From NCBI RefSeq assembly GCF_001552735.1, contig NZ_BCRT01000010.1, positions 1 to 64,000 of the forward strand: DNA of 64,000 nucleotides, read 5' to 3'. The notes under the pieces are model-generated. The model saw only the letters and a list, made by a program, of their open reading frames with translations. It did not search any database and was not told where the DNA came from. The DNA comes from Sanguibacter suarezii NBRC 16159. GTDB lineage: Bacteria; Actinomycetota; Actinomycetes; Actinomycetales; Cellulomonadaceae. Of the stretch, positions 53,276 through 63,061 are shown one piece after another. Numbering within the stretch: the first letter of the stretch is position 1; each line of letters opens with the position of its first letter. The position numbers were made by a program, and so were the translations under genes.

Positions 53276-53995
53276 CTATTCGCCGGAGCGGCGCAGCACT
53301 TCGGTCAGGCGGTTCGCGGCGGCGACGACGGAACCGGCGTGCAGACGGCCGGGCTGGCGGCTCAGACGCTCGACGGGACCGGAGATGGACACTGCGGCCA
53401 CGATGCGTCCAGACGGCCCGCGTACGGGCGCGGAGACGGAGGCGACCCCCACCTCGCGCTCGGACACCGACTGCGCCCACCCGCGGCGTCGGACGCCGGA
53501 GAGGATGGTCGCGGTGAACTTCGCACCCTGCAAGCCGCGGTGCAGGCGGTCGGGCTCTTCCCAGGCGAGGAGGATCTGGGCTGCCGAGCCGGCGTGCATG
53601 GTCAGGGTCGCCCCGACGGGGATCGAGTCGCGCAGACCCACCGGGCGCTCGGCCGCCGCGACGCAGATGCGCTGGTCGCCCTGGCGGCGGTAGAGCTGGG
53701 CGCTCTCGCCGGTGTGGTCTCGCAATGCGGTCAGCACCGGGTTCGCCGCGGCGAGCAGACGGTCCTCGCCAGCCGCGGTGGCGAGCTCGTTGAGCCGCGG
53801 TCCGAGGACGAACCGACCTTGCATGTCTCGGGTGACGAGACGGTGGTGCTCCAGTGCGACAGCCAGTCGATGGGCCGTTGGGCGGGCCAGCTGGGTGGCC
53901 GCGACGAGCTGTGCGAGGGTGGCCGGTCCTGCCTCAAGAGCACCCAAAACGGATGCTGCCTTGTCGAGCACTCCGACTCCGCTAGAATTGTCCAT
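53276..53995 (-). CDS. ltbR: IclR family regulator of leucine biosynthesis (LtbR/NdgR type)
   Basis: A 239-residue IclR regulator with winged helix A-T-L-A-Q-L-V-A-A-T-Q-L-A-R-P-T-A-H-R-L and a C-terminal effector domain (R-D-S-I-P-V-G-A-T-L-T-M-H-A-G-S-A-A-Q). Its divergent position beside leuCD is characteristic of LtbR in Corynebacterium and NdgR in Streptomyces, which repress leuCD. The ATG at 53995 is preceded by CAATAT at 6 nt, with TTGCGT 17 bp further up, giving a likely leaderless message. Confidence 0.88.
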   Translation of the reverse strand: MDNSSGVGVLDKAASVLGALEAGPATLAQLVAATQLARPTAHRLAVALEHHRLVTRDMQGRFVLGPRLNELATAAGEDRLLAAANPVLTALRDHTGESAQLYRRQGDQRICVAAAERPVGLRDSIPVGATLTMHAGSAAQILLAWEEPDRLHRGLQGAKFTATILSGVRRRGWAQSVSEREVGVASVSAPVRGPSGRIVAAVSISGPVERLSRQPGRLHAGSVVAAANRLTEVLRRSGE

Positions 53996-54009
53996 AGGTC
54001 GATATTGCA

Positions 54010-54026
54010 GTCTCGAAGGCTGAGAC
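54010..54026. promoter_or_regulatory. Inverted repeat GTCTC-N7-GAGAC in the ltbR-leuC intergenic region
   Basis: The repeat lies within the 17-bp spacer between the predicted -35 and -10 boxes of ltbR and about 100 bp before leuC. It is a candidate LtbR operator serving both promoters. Confidence 0.5.
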
Positions 54027-54121
54027 GCAAGTGGACTCTCCGGAAAGCCCCCCAAAAACCGCACATGTCATCCTCACAGGCCACTGACGGTCGCGGGTGA
54101 CGGTGTACGAGAGGAACAGTG

Positions 54122-55555
54122 ATGGCCGGCACGCTGGCAGAGAAGGTCTGGGATGCGCACCTGGTGCGCCGAGGTAGTGATGGTGCACCTGACCTTCTCT
54201 ACATCGACCTCCACCTCGTCCACGAGGTCACCAGTCCGCAGGCGTTCGAGGGGCTGCGGCTCGCCGGGCGCCAGGTCCGTCGTCCCGATCTGACGATCGC
54301 GACCGAGGACCACAACACCCCGACGCTCAACATCGACCTGCCGATCGCGGATCTCACGAGCCGCACGCAGATCGACACGCTGCGCAACAACGCCAAGGAG
54401 TTCGGCGTCCGCCTGCACTCCCTCGGTGACGCTGACCAGGGCATCGTGCACGTCGTCGGCCCGCAGCTCGGCCTGACCATGCCCGGTCTGACCGTCGTGT
54501 GCGGCGACTCCCACACCTCCACCCACGGCGCCTTCGGCGCGCTGGCCTTCGGCATCGGCACCTCTGAGGTGGAGCACGTGCTCGCCACCCAGACGCTGCC
54601 GCTCGCGCCGTTCAAGACGATGGCGATCACCGTCAACGGCGCCCTCCCCGAGGGCAGCACGGCCAAGGACATCATCCTGGCCGTCATCGCCAAGATCGGC
54701 ACCGGCGGCGGCCAGGGCTACGTCCTGGAGTACCGCGGCGAGGCCATCCGGGCGCTGTCGATGGAAGGTCGCATGACCATCTGCAACATGTCCATCGAGG
54801 CTGGCGCCCGCGCCGGCATGATCGCCCCGGACGAGACGACCTTCGAGTACCTCAAGGGCCGTCCGCACGCCCCCGAGGGCGCCGACTGGGACGCCGCCGT
54901 GGAGTACTGGAAGACGCTCAAGACCGACGACGACGCCGTCTTCGACACCGAGGTCGTCCTCGAGGCGAGCGACCTGGAGCCCTTCGTCACCTGGGGCACC
55001 AACCCCGGCCAGGGCCTGCCGCTGTCCGCCAACGTCCCGATCCCCTCCGAGATCGCCGACGAGAACGACCGTGTCACCGCCGAGCGTGCCATCGAGTACA
55101 TGGGCCTCAACCCGGGCACCCCGCTGCGCGACATCGCGATCGACACGGTCTTCATCGGCTCGTGCACCAACGGGCGCATCGAGGACCTGCGCGCCGTCGC
55201 CGAGATCATCGAGGGCAAGAAGAAGGCCGACACGCTCCGCGTGCTGGTCGTCCCCGGCTCCGCCCGGGTGCGCCTGCAGGCTGAGGCCGAGGGCCTGGAC
55301 AAGGTGTTCCTCGACTTCGGTGCCGAGTGGCGCAACGCCGGCTGCTCGATGTGTCTGGGCATGAACCCCGACCAGCTCGCACCGGGGGAGCGCAGCGCCT
55401 CCACGTCGAACCGCAACTTCGAAGGACGCCAGGGCAAGGGTGGCCGTACCCACCTCGTCTCACCGCTCGTGGCTGCCGCAACCGCGATCCGCGGAACCCT
55501 GTCCTCGCCGTCCGACCTGGCCAAGGACGCAGCAGCCGCCCTCGCGTCGGTCTGA
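54122..55555 (+). CDS. leuC: 3-isopropylmalate dehydratase large subunit
   Basis: A 477-residue aconitase-family subunit carrying the 4Fe-4S cluster, with cysteines in [12 protein letters not shown] and N-A-G-C-S-M-C-L-G. It isomerises 2- to 3-isopropylmalate with LeuD. The ATG at 54122 has GAGAGGA 6 nt upstream, better than the overlapping GTG at 54119. It is 34 bp upstream of leuD. Confidence 0.97.
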   Translation: MAGTLAEKVWDAHLVRRGSDGAPDLLYIDLHLVHEVTSPQAFEGLRLAGRQVRRPDLTIATEDHNTPTLNIDLPIADLTSRTQIDTLRNNAKEFGVRLHSLGDADQGIVHVVGPQLGLTMPGLTVVCGDSHTSTHGAFGALAFGIGTSEVEHVLATQTLPLAPFKTMAITVNGALPEGSTAKDIILAVIAKIGTGGGQGYVLEYRGEAIRALSMEGRMTICNMSIEAGARAGMIAPDETTFEYLKGRPHAPEGADWDAAVEYWKTLKTDDDAVFDTEVVLEASDLEPFVTWGTNPGQGLPLSANVPIPSEIADENDRVTAERAIEYMGLNPGTPLRDIAIDTVFIGSCTNGRIEDLRAVAEIIEGKKKADTLRVLVVPGSARVRLQAEAEGLDKVFLDFGAEWRNAGCSMCLGMNPDQLAPGERSASTSNRNFEGRQGKGGRTHLVSPLVAAATAIRGTLSSPSDLAKDAAAALASV

Positions 55556-55589
55556 CCGCGCCCCGAACACAGAAGTTTCTGGAGTCATC

Positions 55590-56228
55590 ATGGAGAAGTT
55601 CACCACGCACACCGGAGTGGGCGTCCCGCTGCGTCGCAGCAACGTCGACACCGACCAGATCATCCCCGCCGTCTACCTCAAGCGCGTCACCCGGACGGGC
55701 TTCGAGGACGCGCTGTTCGCCGCCTGGCGCAGCGACGAGTCCTTCGTCCTGAACCAGCCGGCGTACTCCTCGGGCACCGTCCTGGTGGCCGGCCCGGACT
55801 TCGGTACCGGGTCCTCCCGCGAGCACGCCGTGTGGGCGCTCAAGGACTACGGCTTCAAGGTGGTGCTCTCCACGCGCTTCGCCGACATCTTCCGCGGCAA
55901 CTCCGGCAAGCAGGGCCTGCTCGCCGGTCAGGTCGCCCAGGAGGACATCGAGATGCTGTGGAAGGTCCTGGAGACCAAGCCCGGCACCGAGGTGACGGTC
56001 AGCCTCATCGACCGCACCGCTACCGCCGACGACGTCGTCGTGCCCTTCCAGGTCGACGACTACACCCGCTGGCGCCTCATGGAAGGTCTCGACGACATCG
56101 GTCTGACCCTCCAGCACGAAGAGGAGATCACCGAGTTCGAGGCGACGCGGGCTGCCTGGCGGCCCAAGACCCTCCCCGCCAAGCACCTCCCGCCGGTCGA
56201 GATCGTGGCTGCCCGCCCCGTCTCCTGA
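55590..56228 (+). CDS. leuD: 3-isopropylmalate dehydratase small subunit
   Basis: A 212-residue swivel-domain partner of LeuC. It starts [14 protein letters not shown] and has [10 protein letters not shown] and [15 protein letters not shown] lies 6 nt before the ATG. A strong terminator follows. Confidence 0.97.
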   Translation: MEKFTTHTGVGVPLRRSNVDTDQIIPAVYLKRVTRTGFEDALFAAWRSDESFVLNQPAYSSGTVLVAGPDFGTGSSREHAVWALKDYGFKVVLSTRFADIFRGNSGKQGLLAGQVAQEDIEMLWKVLETKPGTEVTVSLIDRTATADDVVVPFQVDDYTRWRLMEGLDDIGLTLQHEEEITEFEATRAAWRPKTLPAKHLPPVEIVAARPVS

Positions 56229-56260
56229 CCGCGCTGCTGACAGCGTCACCTGCACTCACA

Positions 56261-56294
56261 CCGCGAGGCCACCGAGGAATAGGTGGCCTCGCGG
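56261..56294 (+). terminator. Terminator of leuCD
   Basis: A perfect 13-bp stem (56261-56273 with 56282-56294) with an 8-nt loop, 32 bp after the leuD stop, followed by TTGCG. Confidence 0.75.
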
Positions 56295-56374
56295 TTGCGT
56301 TCGACGGGTGAAGACCCGGTGTACGCCTGCGCTCCGAGTAGGACGCAGCCCGATCGATAGGCGACGATAGCGTC

Positions 56375-57691
56375 ATGACAGATCTGCTCTACGTCAACGG
56401 CGGAAACCCGTTGAACGGAACCATCACCGTGCGTGGTGCCAAGAACTTCGTCTCGAAGGCCATGGTTGCCTCGTTGCTCGGTGACGGACCCAGCGAACTG
56501 CGCAACGTCCCCGAGATCCGCGACGTCAACGTCGTCTCCGGGCTCCTCGAGCTGCACGGCGTCTCCGTCGACTACGACGCGCCGGCCGGGGTGCTCAAGC
56601 TCGACCCGAGCAACGTCGAGTCCGCCCACGTGGCCGACATCGACGCTCACGCCGGGTCGAGCCGGATCCCCATCCTCTTCTGCGGACCTCTGCTGCACCG
56701 CCTGGGCGAGGCGTTCATCCCTGACCTCGGGGGCTGCCGCATCGGCGACCGCCCCATCAACTTCCACCTCGACATCCTGCGTCAGTTCGGCGCCGTGGTC
56801 GACAAGCGCGAGCAGGGCATCCACCTGACCGCCCCGAACGGCCTGCACGGCACGAAGATCGAGCTTCCCTACCCGAGCGTGGGCGCCACCGAGCAGCTGC
56901 TGCTCACCGCAGTGCGCGCCGAAGGCATCACCGAGCTGTCCAACGCGGCCATCGAGCCCGAGATCATGGACCTCATCAACGTCCTGCAGAAGATGGGCGC
57001 GATCATCTCGGTCGACACCGACCGGGTGATCCGGATCGAGGGTGTCTCGCGCCTGTCCGGCTACCGTCACACCGCACTCGGCGACCGGATCGAGGCCTCG
57101 TCCTGGGCCTCGGCCGCGCTGGCCACCCAGGGCGACATCTTCGTCAAGGGCGCCACCCAGCCCGAGATGATCGCCTTCCTCAACACCTTCCGCAAGGTCG
57201 GTGGCGAGTTCGAGGTGGAGGACGACGGCATCCGCTTCTTCCACCCCGGTGGCGAGCTGAAGTCGATCGTCCTGGAGACTGACGTCCACCCCGGTTTCAT
57301 GACCGACTGGCAGCAGCCGCTCGTCGTCGCGCTCACCCAGGCCAAGGGCCTGTCGATCGTGCACGAGACGGTCTACGAGAACCGCTTCGGCTTCACCGAC
57401 GCGCTCGTGGGCATGGGAGCGAACATCCAGGTCTACAAGGAGTGCCTGGGTGGGCGTCCGTGCCGCTTCGGCCAGCGCAACTTCTACCACTCCGCCGTGA
57501 TCTCCGGCCCGACGCCGCTCGCGGCCGCCGAGATCGAGGTCCCGGACCTGCGCGGGGGCTTCAGCCACCTCATCGCAGCCCTGGCAGCCAAGGGAACCTC
57601 CACGGTCCGTGGGATCCAGCTCATCGACCGTGGCTACGAGCGCTTCACCGAGAAGCTCGAGGCGCTCGGCGCCGAGTTCTCCCGCGACTAG
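56375..57691 (+). CDS. murA: UDP-N-acetylglucosamine 1-carboxyvinyltransferase
   Basis: A 438-residue EPSP-synthase-fold enzyme for the first committed step of peptidoglycan synthesis. The catalytic cysteine, target of fosfomycin, is present as C121 in L-G-G-C-R-I-G-D-R-P, so the Asp variant of mycobacteria is not used here. The N-terminal G-A-K-N substrate loop is at 21-24. GACGAT lies 6 nt before the ATG. A long hairpin follows. Confidence 0.93.
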   Translation: MTDLLYVNGGNPLNGTITVRGAKNFVSKAMVASLLGDGPSELRNVPEIRDVNVVSGLLELHGVSVDYDAPAGVLKLDPSNVESAHVADIDAHAGSSRIPILFCGPLLHRLGEAFIPDLGGCRIGDRPINFHLDILRQFGAVVDKREQGIHLTAPNGLHGTKIELPYPSVGATEQLLLTAVRAEGITELSNAAIEPEIMDLINVLQKMGAIISVDTDRVIRIEGVSRLSGYRHTALGDRIEASSWASAALATQGDIFVKGATQPEMIAFLNTFRKVGGEFEVEDDGIRFFHPGGELKSIVLETDVHPGFMTDWQQPLVVALTQAKGLSIVHETVYENRFGFTDALVGMGANIQVYKECLGGRPCRFGQRNFYHSAVISGPTPLAAAEIEVPDLRGGFSHLIAALAAKGTSTVRGIQLIDRGYERFTEKLEALGAEFSRD

Positions 57692-57727
57692 CTTCTCCCG
57701 CGACCAGCTCGTCGCCTCGCCCAGTCT

Positions 57728-57766
57728 CAGCAGGTCCCGGTTCCGCCTCGGAGCCGGGACCTGCTG
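57728..57766 (+). terminator. Terminator hairpin after murA
   Basis: An 18-bp stem (57728-57745 with 57749-57766, one G-U pair) with a 3-nt loop. There is no T-run. It lies between murA and the plsC promoter. Confidence 0.65.
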
Positions 57767-57844
57767 CGTCCTGGCCTGACCGGCGCGGTCCCCTCCGCGA
57801 CGGACCCGCGACCCGCCCTGGCCCCGGGGCGGTAATCTTGCCCG

Positions 57845-58744
57845 GTGACAGTTGAGACAAGCGCGTCCGGCCGCAAGAGCACCGACCTCACCTACCGCGT
57901 CGTCGCGGCCATCGTGAAGCCGTTCCTGTACGCAGTGTGCAAGCGGGACTGGCAGGGCGCTGAGCACCTGCCGACCACCGGTGGCTACATCGCCGCAGCC
58001 AACCACATGACGAACTTCGACCCACTGACCTTTGCGCACTTCCTCTACGACTCCTCCCGGCCGCCGCGGATCCTCGCCAAGGCCTCGCTGTGGAAGGTCC
58101 CCGTGCTGCGGACCGTGCTCAACAAGACCGGCATGATCCCCGTGCACCGCAACTCCTCCGGCGCAGCGTCCTCCTTGGCCGACGCTGTCGCCCAGCTGCA
58201 GGGCGGGGAGGTCGTCGCGGTGTTCCCCGAGGGCACACTGACCCGGGACCCGGACCTGTGGCCCATGGTCGGCAAGACCGGCGCGGCTCGCCTCGCCCTG
58301 AGCAGCGGCGTGCCGGTGATCCCTGTCGCCCAGTGGGGACCGCAGGACATCCTGCCGCAGTACTCCAAGCGGCTGCACCCCTTCCCCCGCAAGAAGGTCT
58401 CCATCCACGCCGGGCCCGCAGTCGACCTCGATGACCTGCGAGGACGCCCCATGGACGCCGCGGTGCTCAAAGAGGCCACCGAGCGCATCATGACGGCGAT
58501 CACCACCCTGCTGGAGGAGATCCGCGGGGAGTCCGCACCGGCGGTGCGCTACGACATGCGCCGGGCAGCCAAGGCTGCTGGCGTGGCCGTCCCGCCAGCC
58601 GAGCTGGACCCGACGCCGGCCCCCGCTGCGGACCCGACGCCGGACCAGGTTCCGGACCAGACTCCAGACCAGGTTCCGGACCAGACTCCAGACCAGTCTC
58701 CCGACCCGACGCCAGGTCCCGGCGACGACGGAGGCGCCCGATGA
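57845..58744 (+). CDS. plsC: 1-acyl-sn-glycerol-3-phosphate acyltransferase (PlsC-like)
   Basis: A 299-residue acyltransferase with the catalytic block N-H-M-T-N-F-D (HX4D) at about residue 48 and the F-P-E-G-T motif at about 128. The C-terminal 45 residues are a Pro/Asp/Gln-rich tail with a D-Q-V-P-D-Q-T-P repeat encoded by 24-bp tandem repeats. TAATCT (57833-57838) lies 6 nt before the GTG, so it is leaderless by pattern. It overlaps gpsA by 4 bp, linking phospholipid head-precursor and acylation steps. Confidence 0.92.
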   Translation: MTVETSASGRKSTDLTYRVVAAIVKPFLYAVCKRDWQGAEHLPTTGGYIAAANHMTNFDPLTFAHFLYDSSRPPRILAKASLWKVPVLRTVLNKTGMIPVHRNSSGAASSLADAVAQLQGGEVVAVFPEGTLTRDPDLWPMVGKTGAARLALSSGVPVIPVAQWGPQDILPQYSKRLHPFPRKKVSIHAGPAVDLDDLRGRPMDAAVLKEATERIMTAITTLLEEIRGESAPAVRYDMRRAAKAAGVAVPPAELDPTPAPAADPTPDQVPDQTPDQVPDQTPDQSPDPTPGPGDDGGAR

Positions 58745-59748
58745 TCGCCGCAGTCCTCGGCGCCGGAGCCTGGGGCACGACCTTCGCCCAGGTCCTCGCG
58801 GACGCCGGCTGCAGCGTGCGGCTGTGGGGCCGCAGCGCCGAGACCGCCGAGCAGATCAACCGCGAGCACGTCAACGGTCGTTACCTGCCCGGGGTCGTGC
58901 TCCCTGAGACGATCACCGCCACCACCGACGCCGCCCAGGCGCTGGCCGGCGCGGACGTCGTCGTCATCGCCATCCCGTCGCAGAGCGCACGCGCCACCCT
59001 CGAACCGCTGCGCGGCCTGCTCGCGCCCGGCTCGGTGGCCGTCTCGCTCATGAAGGGCATCGAGCTGAGCACGGACCAGCGGATGAGCCAGGTCGTCGCC
59101 GAGGCGCTGGACATCGACCCCCGACGCGTCGCGGTGGTCTCCGGCCCCAACCTCGCCGGGGAGATCGCCCAGCGCCAGCCGACCGCGACCGTCGTGTCCT
59201 CGACCGACCCGGACACGGCCGCCCTCGTGGTCCAGGCCTGCTCCTCGGGCTACTTCCGGGCCTACACCAACCCCGACGTCGTCGGCGTCGAGCTCTGCGG
59301 GGCGGTGAAGAACGTCATCGCCCTCGCTGTCGGCATGGCCCAGGGACGTGGGTTCGGGTACAACACGACCGCGACGGTCATCACCCGCGGGCTGACCGAG
59401 ATCACCCGGCTCGGCCTCGCGCTGGGCGCCGACCGTGAGACCTTCCCCGGCCTGGCGGGCATGGGGGACCTCATGGCGACCTGCGCCTCTCCGTCCTCGC
59501 GCAACCACACCCTCGGCCGTCACCTCGGGCAGGGCATGACCCTGGACGACGCCATCGTGGCCACGGGAGGCACCGCGGAGGGTGTGAAGTCCTGCCGGTC
59601 GGTCCTCGAGCTGGCCCGGTCGATCGGGGTGGAGATGCCGATCACCGAGGCCGTCGTGGGCGTGCTGCACGCCGGTCTGCCGGTCGAGGAGATGGCCCGC
59701 GGGCTCCTTGCCCGTCCCCAGCGGTCCGAGGGCGCCGACCACCGCTGA
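58741..59748 (+). CDS. gpsA: Glycerol-3-phosphate dehydrogenase [NAD(P)+]
   Basis: A 335-residue enzyme making sn-glycerol 3-phosphate for phospholipids. The Rossmann motif G-A-G-A-W-G-T-T-F-A is at residues 7-16, with the catalytic region G-A-V-K-N-V-I-A-L-A and the substrate motif S-R-N-H-T-L-G-R. The start overlaps plsC (ATGA), so the two are co-translated. Confidence 0.96.
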   Translation: MIAAVLGAGAWGTTFAQVLADAGCSVRLWGRSAETAEQINREHVNGRYLPGVVLPETITATTDAAQALAGADVVVIAIPSQSARATLEPLRGLLAPGSVAVSLMKGIELSTDQRMSQVVAEALDIDPRRVAVVSGPNLAGEIAQRQPTATVVSSTDPDTAALVVQACSSGYFRAYTNPDVVGVELCGAVKNVIALAVGMAQGRGFGYNTTATVITRGLTEITRLGLALGADRETFPGLAGMGDLMATCASPSSRNHTLGRHLGQGMTLDDAIVATGGTAEGVKSCRSVLELARSIGVEMPITEAVVGVLHAGLPVEEMARGLLARPQRSEGADHR

Positions 59749-59757
59749 CGCGGGCCC

Positions 59758-60468
59758 TCAGGGCTGGGGGTGCTCGACGTCGACGACCACTCGGACCGGG
59801 TCGTCCAGCAGGAACACCCGGTAGGGGAGGTCATGGCCGCTGACGCCGATGAAGGAGCCCGTGGTGCCCTCGAAGGCGCTCCAGCCCTGGACCTCGGTGA
59901 CCGCGGTCGTCTGGTCCCCGCGCACCGTCGTGGGGTGGCTGAAGGGCACCGCGCCCGTCTGGGAGGGATAGCCGCTGCCGGAGATGGACACCCAGAGCGT
60001 GGACCTGCCCTCGAGCTCGATGATCATGCCGCTGCCGTCCTGGACCGCCTGGGAGACGTAACCGACCGTCCACCCCGGGAGCCCGCTCCCGGCCAGCTCG
60101 TACACCACCCGGTCGAAGCCCTCGTGGCGGGCCACCCGGACGTCGGTGACCGTCAGCACCGCCCCCAAGGACGGCGCGGCGACGGCCGGCTCGAGGACCT
60201 CCGGGAACGGCGGCGGGTCGGTGACCAGATCGAGCGTGAGCTCCCCGGAGGTCAGCGACGCAACGACCTCCGCCGGTGGCACCGGCGTCGTGGAGACGTA
60301 GGGGGCGGAAGAGGTGGGGGTGCCGGGGTTGACCGGCGTGGAACAGCCTCCGGCGGCCAGGGCCGTCCCGGCGCACACGAGCGCCACGAGGGCGCGGAGC
60401 GTGGCCGGGCGAGAACGCCCAAGCTGCGATGCCGGGCCCCGGGCGGGGCGCGTCCTGCGACCGTCCAT
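59758..60468 (-). CDS. Lipoprotein with AMIN-like domain
   Basis: A 236-residue exported protein. A basic N-terminus is followed by a hydrophobic segment (A-L-V-A-L-V-C-A-G-T-A-L-A) and the lipobox A-G-G-C at about 46-49. The mature part contains H-E-G-F-D-R-V-V-Y-E-L and ends with R-V-V-V-D-V-E, the pattern of AMIN-like beta-sandwich domains in actinobacterial lipoproteins. GGAGGGA precedes the ATG at 60468. It may bind cell-wall polymers; this is inference. Confidence 0.8.
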   Translation of the reverse strand: MDGRRTRPARGPASQLGRSRPATLRALVALVCAGTALAAGGCSTPVNPGTPTSSAPYVSTTPVPPAEVVASLTSGELTLDLVTDPPPFPEVLEPAVAAPSLGAVLTVTDVRVARHEGFDRVVYELAGSGLPGWTVGYVSQAVQDGSGMIIELEGRSTLWVSISGSGYPSQTGAVPFSHPTTVRGDQTTAVTEVQGWSAFEGTTGSFIGVSGHDLPYRVFLLDDPVRVVVDVEHPQP

Positions 60469-60597
60469 GATGTCCCTCCGCCTGTGCGGTCCGCGGGCCG
60501 GTCGACCCGGGCAAAAAGGTCCTTCTCCCAGCCTAAGCGGGCAAACCGTCGCAGGGGTCAAGAAGACGTCACAGATCGGCTGCGATCCGGACACGGC

Positions 60598-61773
60598 TCA
60601 CCCGCGGCTGAGCGCCTGGTCCAGGTCGGCCCACAGGTCCTCGACGTCCTCGATGCCCACGCTCAGCCGCAGCAGGTCCTCGGGCACGGTGGGGGACTCG
60701 GTCGCGAAGCGGCGTCGACGCTCGAGGGTCGACTCGACGCCGCCCAGGCTCGTGGCCGGGGTCCACAGCGCGAGCGCCGCCACGACGGCGTCGGCCGCGG
60801 CTGCGCCTCCGCGCGGGCGCAGGCCGATGATCGCCCCATAGCCGTCCATGGTGCGGCTGGCGACCTCGTGGCCGGGATCCTCGGGCAGGCTCGGGTGGCG
60901 CACCTGCTCGACGCCGGGGTGAGCGGCGAGGCGGCGAGCGAGCTCGGCAGCGCTGGCCTGAGCCCGCTCGACGCGCAGCGCCAGGGTGCGCAGCCCGCGC
61001 AGCGCCAGCCACACCTCCCACGGTCCCGCGATCGCCCCGTGCAGGGTGCGGTAGGCCAAGATGGTGGCGTTCAGGTGGGCTGAGCTGGTCACCGTGATGC
61101 CCAGCACCACGTCGGAGTGCCCGGCCAGGTACTTCGTCGCCGAGTGCACGACGATGTCAGCGCCCATCTCCAGGGGGCGCTGGACCAGCGGCGTGGCGAA
61201 GGTGTTGTCCACCGCCACGAGGGCACCGGCCCGGTGCGCGGCGTCGATGAGCACCGGAAGGTCGGCCACCTCGAGCATGGGGTTGGTCGGCGACTCGATC
61301 CATACGAGGTCCGCCCCGCGCATCGCGGCGACCGCGGCCTCGGTCTCGGCGACGTCGACGCGCACCACGGTGACCCGGTGACGTAGCGCCATGTCGTCGA
61401 CGAAGCCCAGGGTCACCTGGTAGGCGTGCCTGGGCACGACGATCTTGCCGCCGTCGGGCACCATGGCCAGCACGGACGCGATGGCTGCCATCCCCGAGGA
61501 GAAGACCACCCCCGGCTCGGAGGCGCCCTCCAGCGCGGCCACGGCCTCTTCGAAGGGTCCCCAGGTCTCGGTGTCCATCCGGGTGTAGAGCTTCTCGCCG
61601 AGGGCCGGCACACCGGCCGAGACGTACGTCGAGGACAGCACCACGGGTGGGTTGACCGGGCTGCCCTGGACCCGCGGCGGGCGACCCGCCGTGACAGCCA
61701 GGGTGGCGCGGGTGAGGTCCGCCGGGTGGGCGTGGGGTGTGGGAACAGCGGGGATGCGTGGCGCGTCGGTCAT
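60598..61773 (-). CDS. Cys/Met metabolism PLP enzyme (cystathionine gamma-synthase/lyase family)
   Basis: A 391-residue fold-type I PLP enzyme. The Schiff-base lysine lies in S-A-T-K-Y-L-A-G-H-S-D, and G-M-A-A-I and D-N-T-F-A-T-P are the usual cofactor contacts. Whether it is a gamma-synthase, a beta/gamma-lyase or a sulfhydrylase cannot be decided from sequence alone. TACCCT (61781-61786) lies 7 nt before the ATG at 61773. It is divergent from ddl, 42 bp apart. Confidence 0.9.
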   Translation of the reverse strand: MTDAPRIPAVPTPHAHPADLTRATLAVTAGRPPRVQGSPVNPPVVLSSTYVSAGVPALGEKLYTRMDTETWGPFEEAVAALEGASEPGVVFSSGMAAIASVLAMVPDGGKIVVPRHAYQVTLGFVDDMALRHRVTVVRVDVAETEAAVAAMRGADLVWIESPTNPMLEVADLPVLIDAAHRAGALVAVDNTFATPLVQRPLEMGADIVVHSATKYLAGHSDVVLGITVTSSAHLNATILAYRTLHGAIAGPWEVWLALRGLRTLALRVERAQASAAELARRLAAHPGVEQVRHPSLPEDPGHEVASRTMDGYGAIIGLRPRGGAAAADAVVAALALWTPATSLGGVESTLERRRRFATESPTVPEDLLRLSVGIEDVEDLWADLDQALSRG

Positions 61774-61815
61774 GGAAAAGAGGGTATGCCTTCGTCTCCG
61801 GTAAAGTCTCACGCG

Positions 61816-62988
61816 ATGTCTACCCTGCCTGAACCTCAGCGCCCCGCCCCTGCCGACGCCCCGAGCGAGACTGCGGCCCCTCGACGGGCTCGCGTCGTGC
61901 TGCTCTTCGGCGGTCGTTCAGGCGAGCACGTCATCTCCTGCGCGACGGCGGCCGGCGTCATGCGCGCGATCGACCGCGACCGCTTCGACGTCGTCCCGAT
62001 CGGGATCTCCCGCTCGGGGCAGTGGGTGCTGGCCGCCGACGACCCCGACCACTGGGCCATCACCGAGGGGCACCTGCCTGAGGTGGTCGCCGACGACTCC
62101 GAGGTGCTGCTGCCGATGGCCGTGGGGCAGAGCGCGCTGCGCGAGCTCGTCCCCGGCGAGCTCCCCGCGATCCTGGGCGACGTCGACGTCGTGTTCCCGC
62201 TGCTGCACGGGCCCTTCGGTGAGGACGGCACCCTGCAGGGGATGCTCGAGCTCGCCGACGTCCGGTACGTCGGCGCCGGGGTGCTCGCCTCCGCCGTCGG
62301 CATGGACAAGCACTTCATGAAGCTCGTGCTGGCCGGTCAGGGACTGCCCATCGCCCCGTTCACGGTCATCCGCCCCGGGGAGTGGGACACCAACCCCAAG
62401 GCCTGGACGGAGTCCATCGCGAACCTCGGGCTGCCGGTCTTCGTCAAGCCGGCCCGTGCCGGGTCGAGCCTGGGCATCTCCAAGGTCTCCGACCTGGCCG
62501 ACCTGCCCGCGGCGATCGCCGAGGCGCGCAAGCACGACCCCAAGGTCATCGTCGAGGCAGGCGTGGTGGGACGCGAGATCGAGTGCGCGGTGCTCGGTGG
62601 CCGAGCCGGCCAGCGGCCCCGGGCCTCGCTGCCCGGCGAGATCGAGGTCACCGACACCGGTCACGACTTCTACACCTTCGAGGCCAAGTACCTCGACGAG
62701 GCCAGCGTCGTGCTGAGCTGCCCTGCGGACCTGTCTCCAGAGATCATCGCCGAGGTGCAGGACGTCGCCGTGCGCACCTTCGAGGCGGTCGCCGCCGAAG
62801 GGCTGTCGCGGGTGGACGTCTTCGTCACCACCTCCGGCAAGGTCATCGTCAACGAGATCAACACCATGCCCGGCTTCACGCCGTTCTCGATGTACCCGCG
62901 GATGTGGGAGAAGAGCGGGCTCGGCTACTCCGACCTCATCACCGAGCTCATCGACCTCGCCCTCGAACGGCCCACCGGGCTGCGCTGA
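61816..62988 (+). CDS. ddl: D-alanine--D-alanine ligase
   Basis: A 390-residue ATP-grasp ligase for the peptidoglycan dipeptide. Motifs are F-G-G-R-S-G-E-H near residue 35, H-G-P-F-G-E-D-G-T-L-Q-G near 134, and V-N-E-I-N-T-M-P-G-F-T near 350. The first 30 residues are a Pro/Ala-rich extension. The ATG at 61816 is the first plausible start; TAAAGT lies 8 nt upstream. It is followed, as in many actinobacteria, by a convergent DUF3515 gene and thiL. Confidence 0.95.
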   Translation: MSTLPEPQRPAPADAPSETAAPRRARVVLLFGGRSGEHVISCATAAGVMRAIDRDRFDVVPIGISRSGQWVLAADDPDHWAITEGHLPEVVADDSEVLLPMAVGQSALRELVPGELPAILGDVDVVFPLLHGPFGEDGTLQGMLELADVRYVGAGVLASAVGMDKHFMKLVLAGQGLPIAPFTVIRPGEWDTNPKAWTESIANLGLPVFVKPARAGSSLGISKVSDLADLPAAIAEARKHDPKVIVEAGVVGREIECAVLGGRAGQRPRASLPGEIEVTDTGHDFYTFEAKYLDEASVVLSCPADLSPEIIAEVQDVAVRTFEAVAAEGLSRVDVFVTTSGKVIVNEINTMPGFTPFSMYPRMWEKSGLGYSDLITELIDLALERPTGLR

Positions 62989-63061
62989 GCGTGCTGGACC
63001 GCTGAGCCTGCTGGACCGCTGAGCCTGCCGGACCGCTCAGGCCGGCGAGCTCCGGAGGTCG

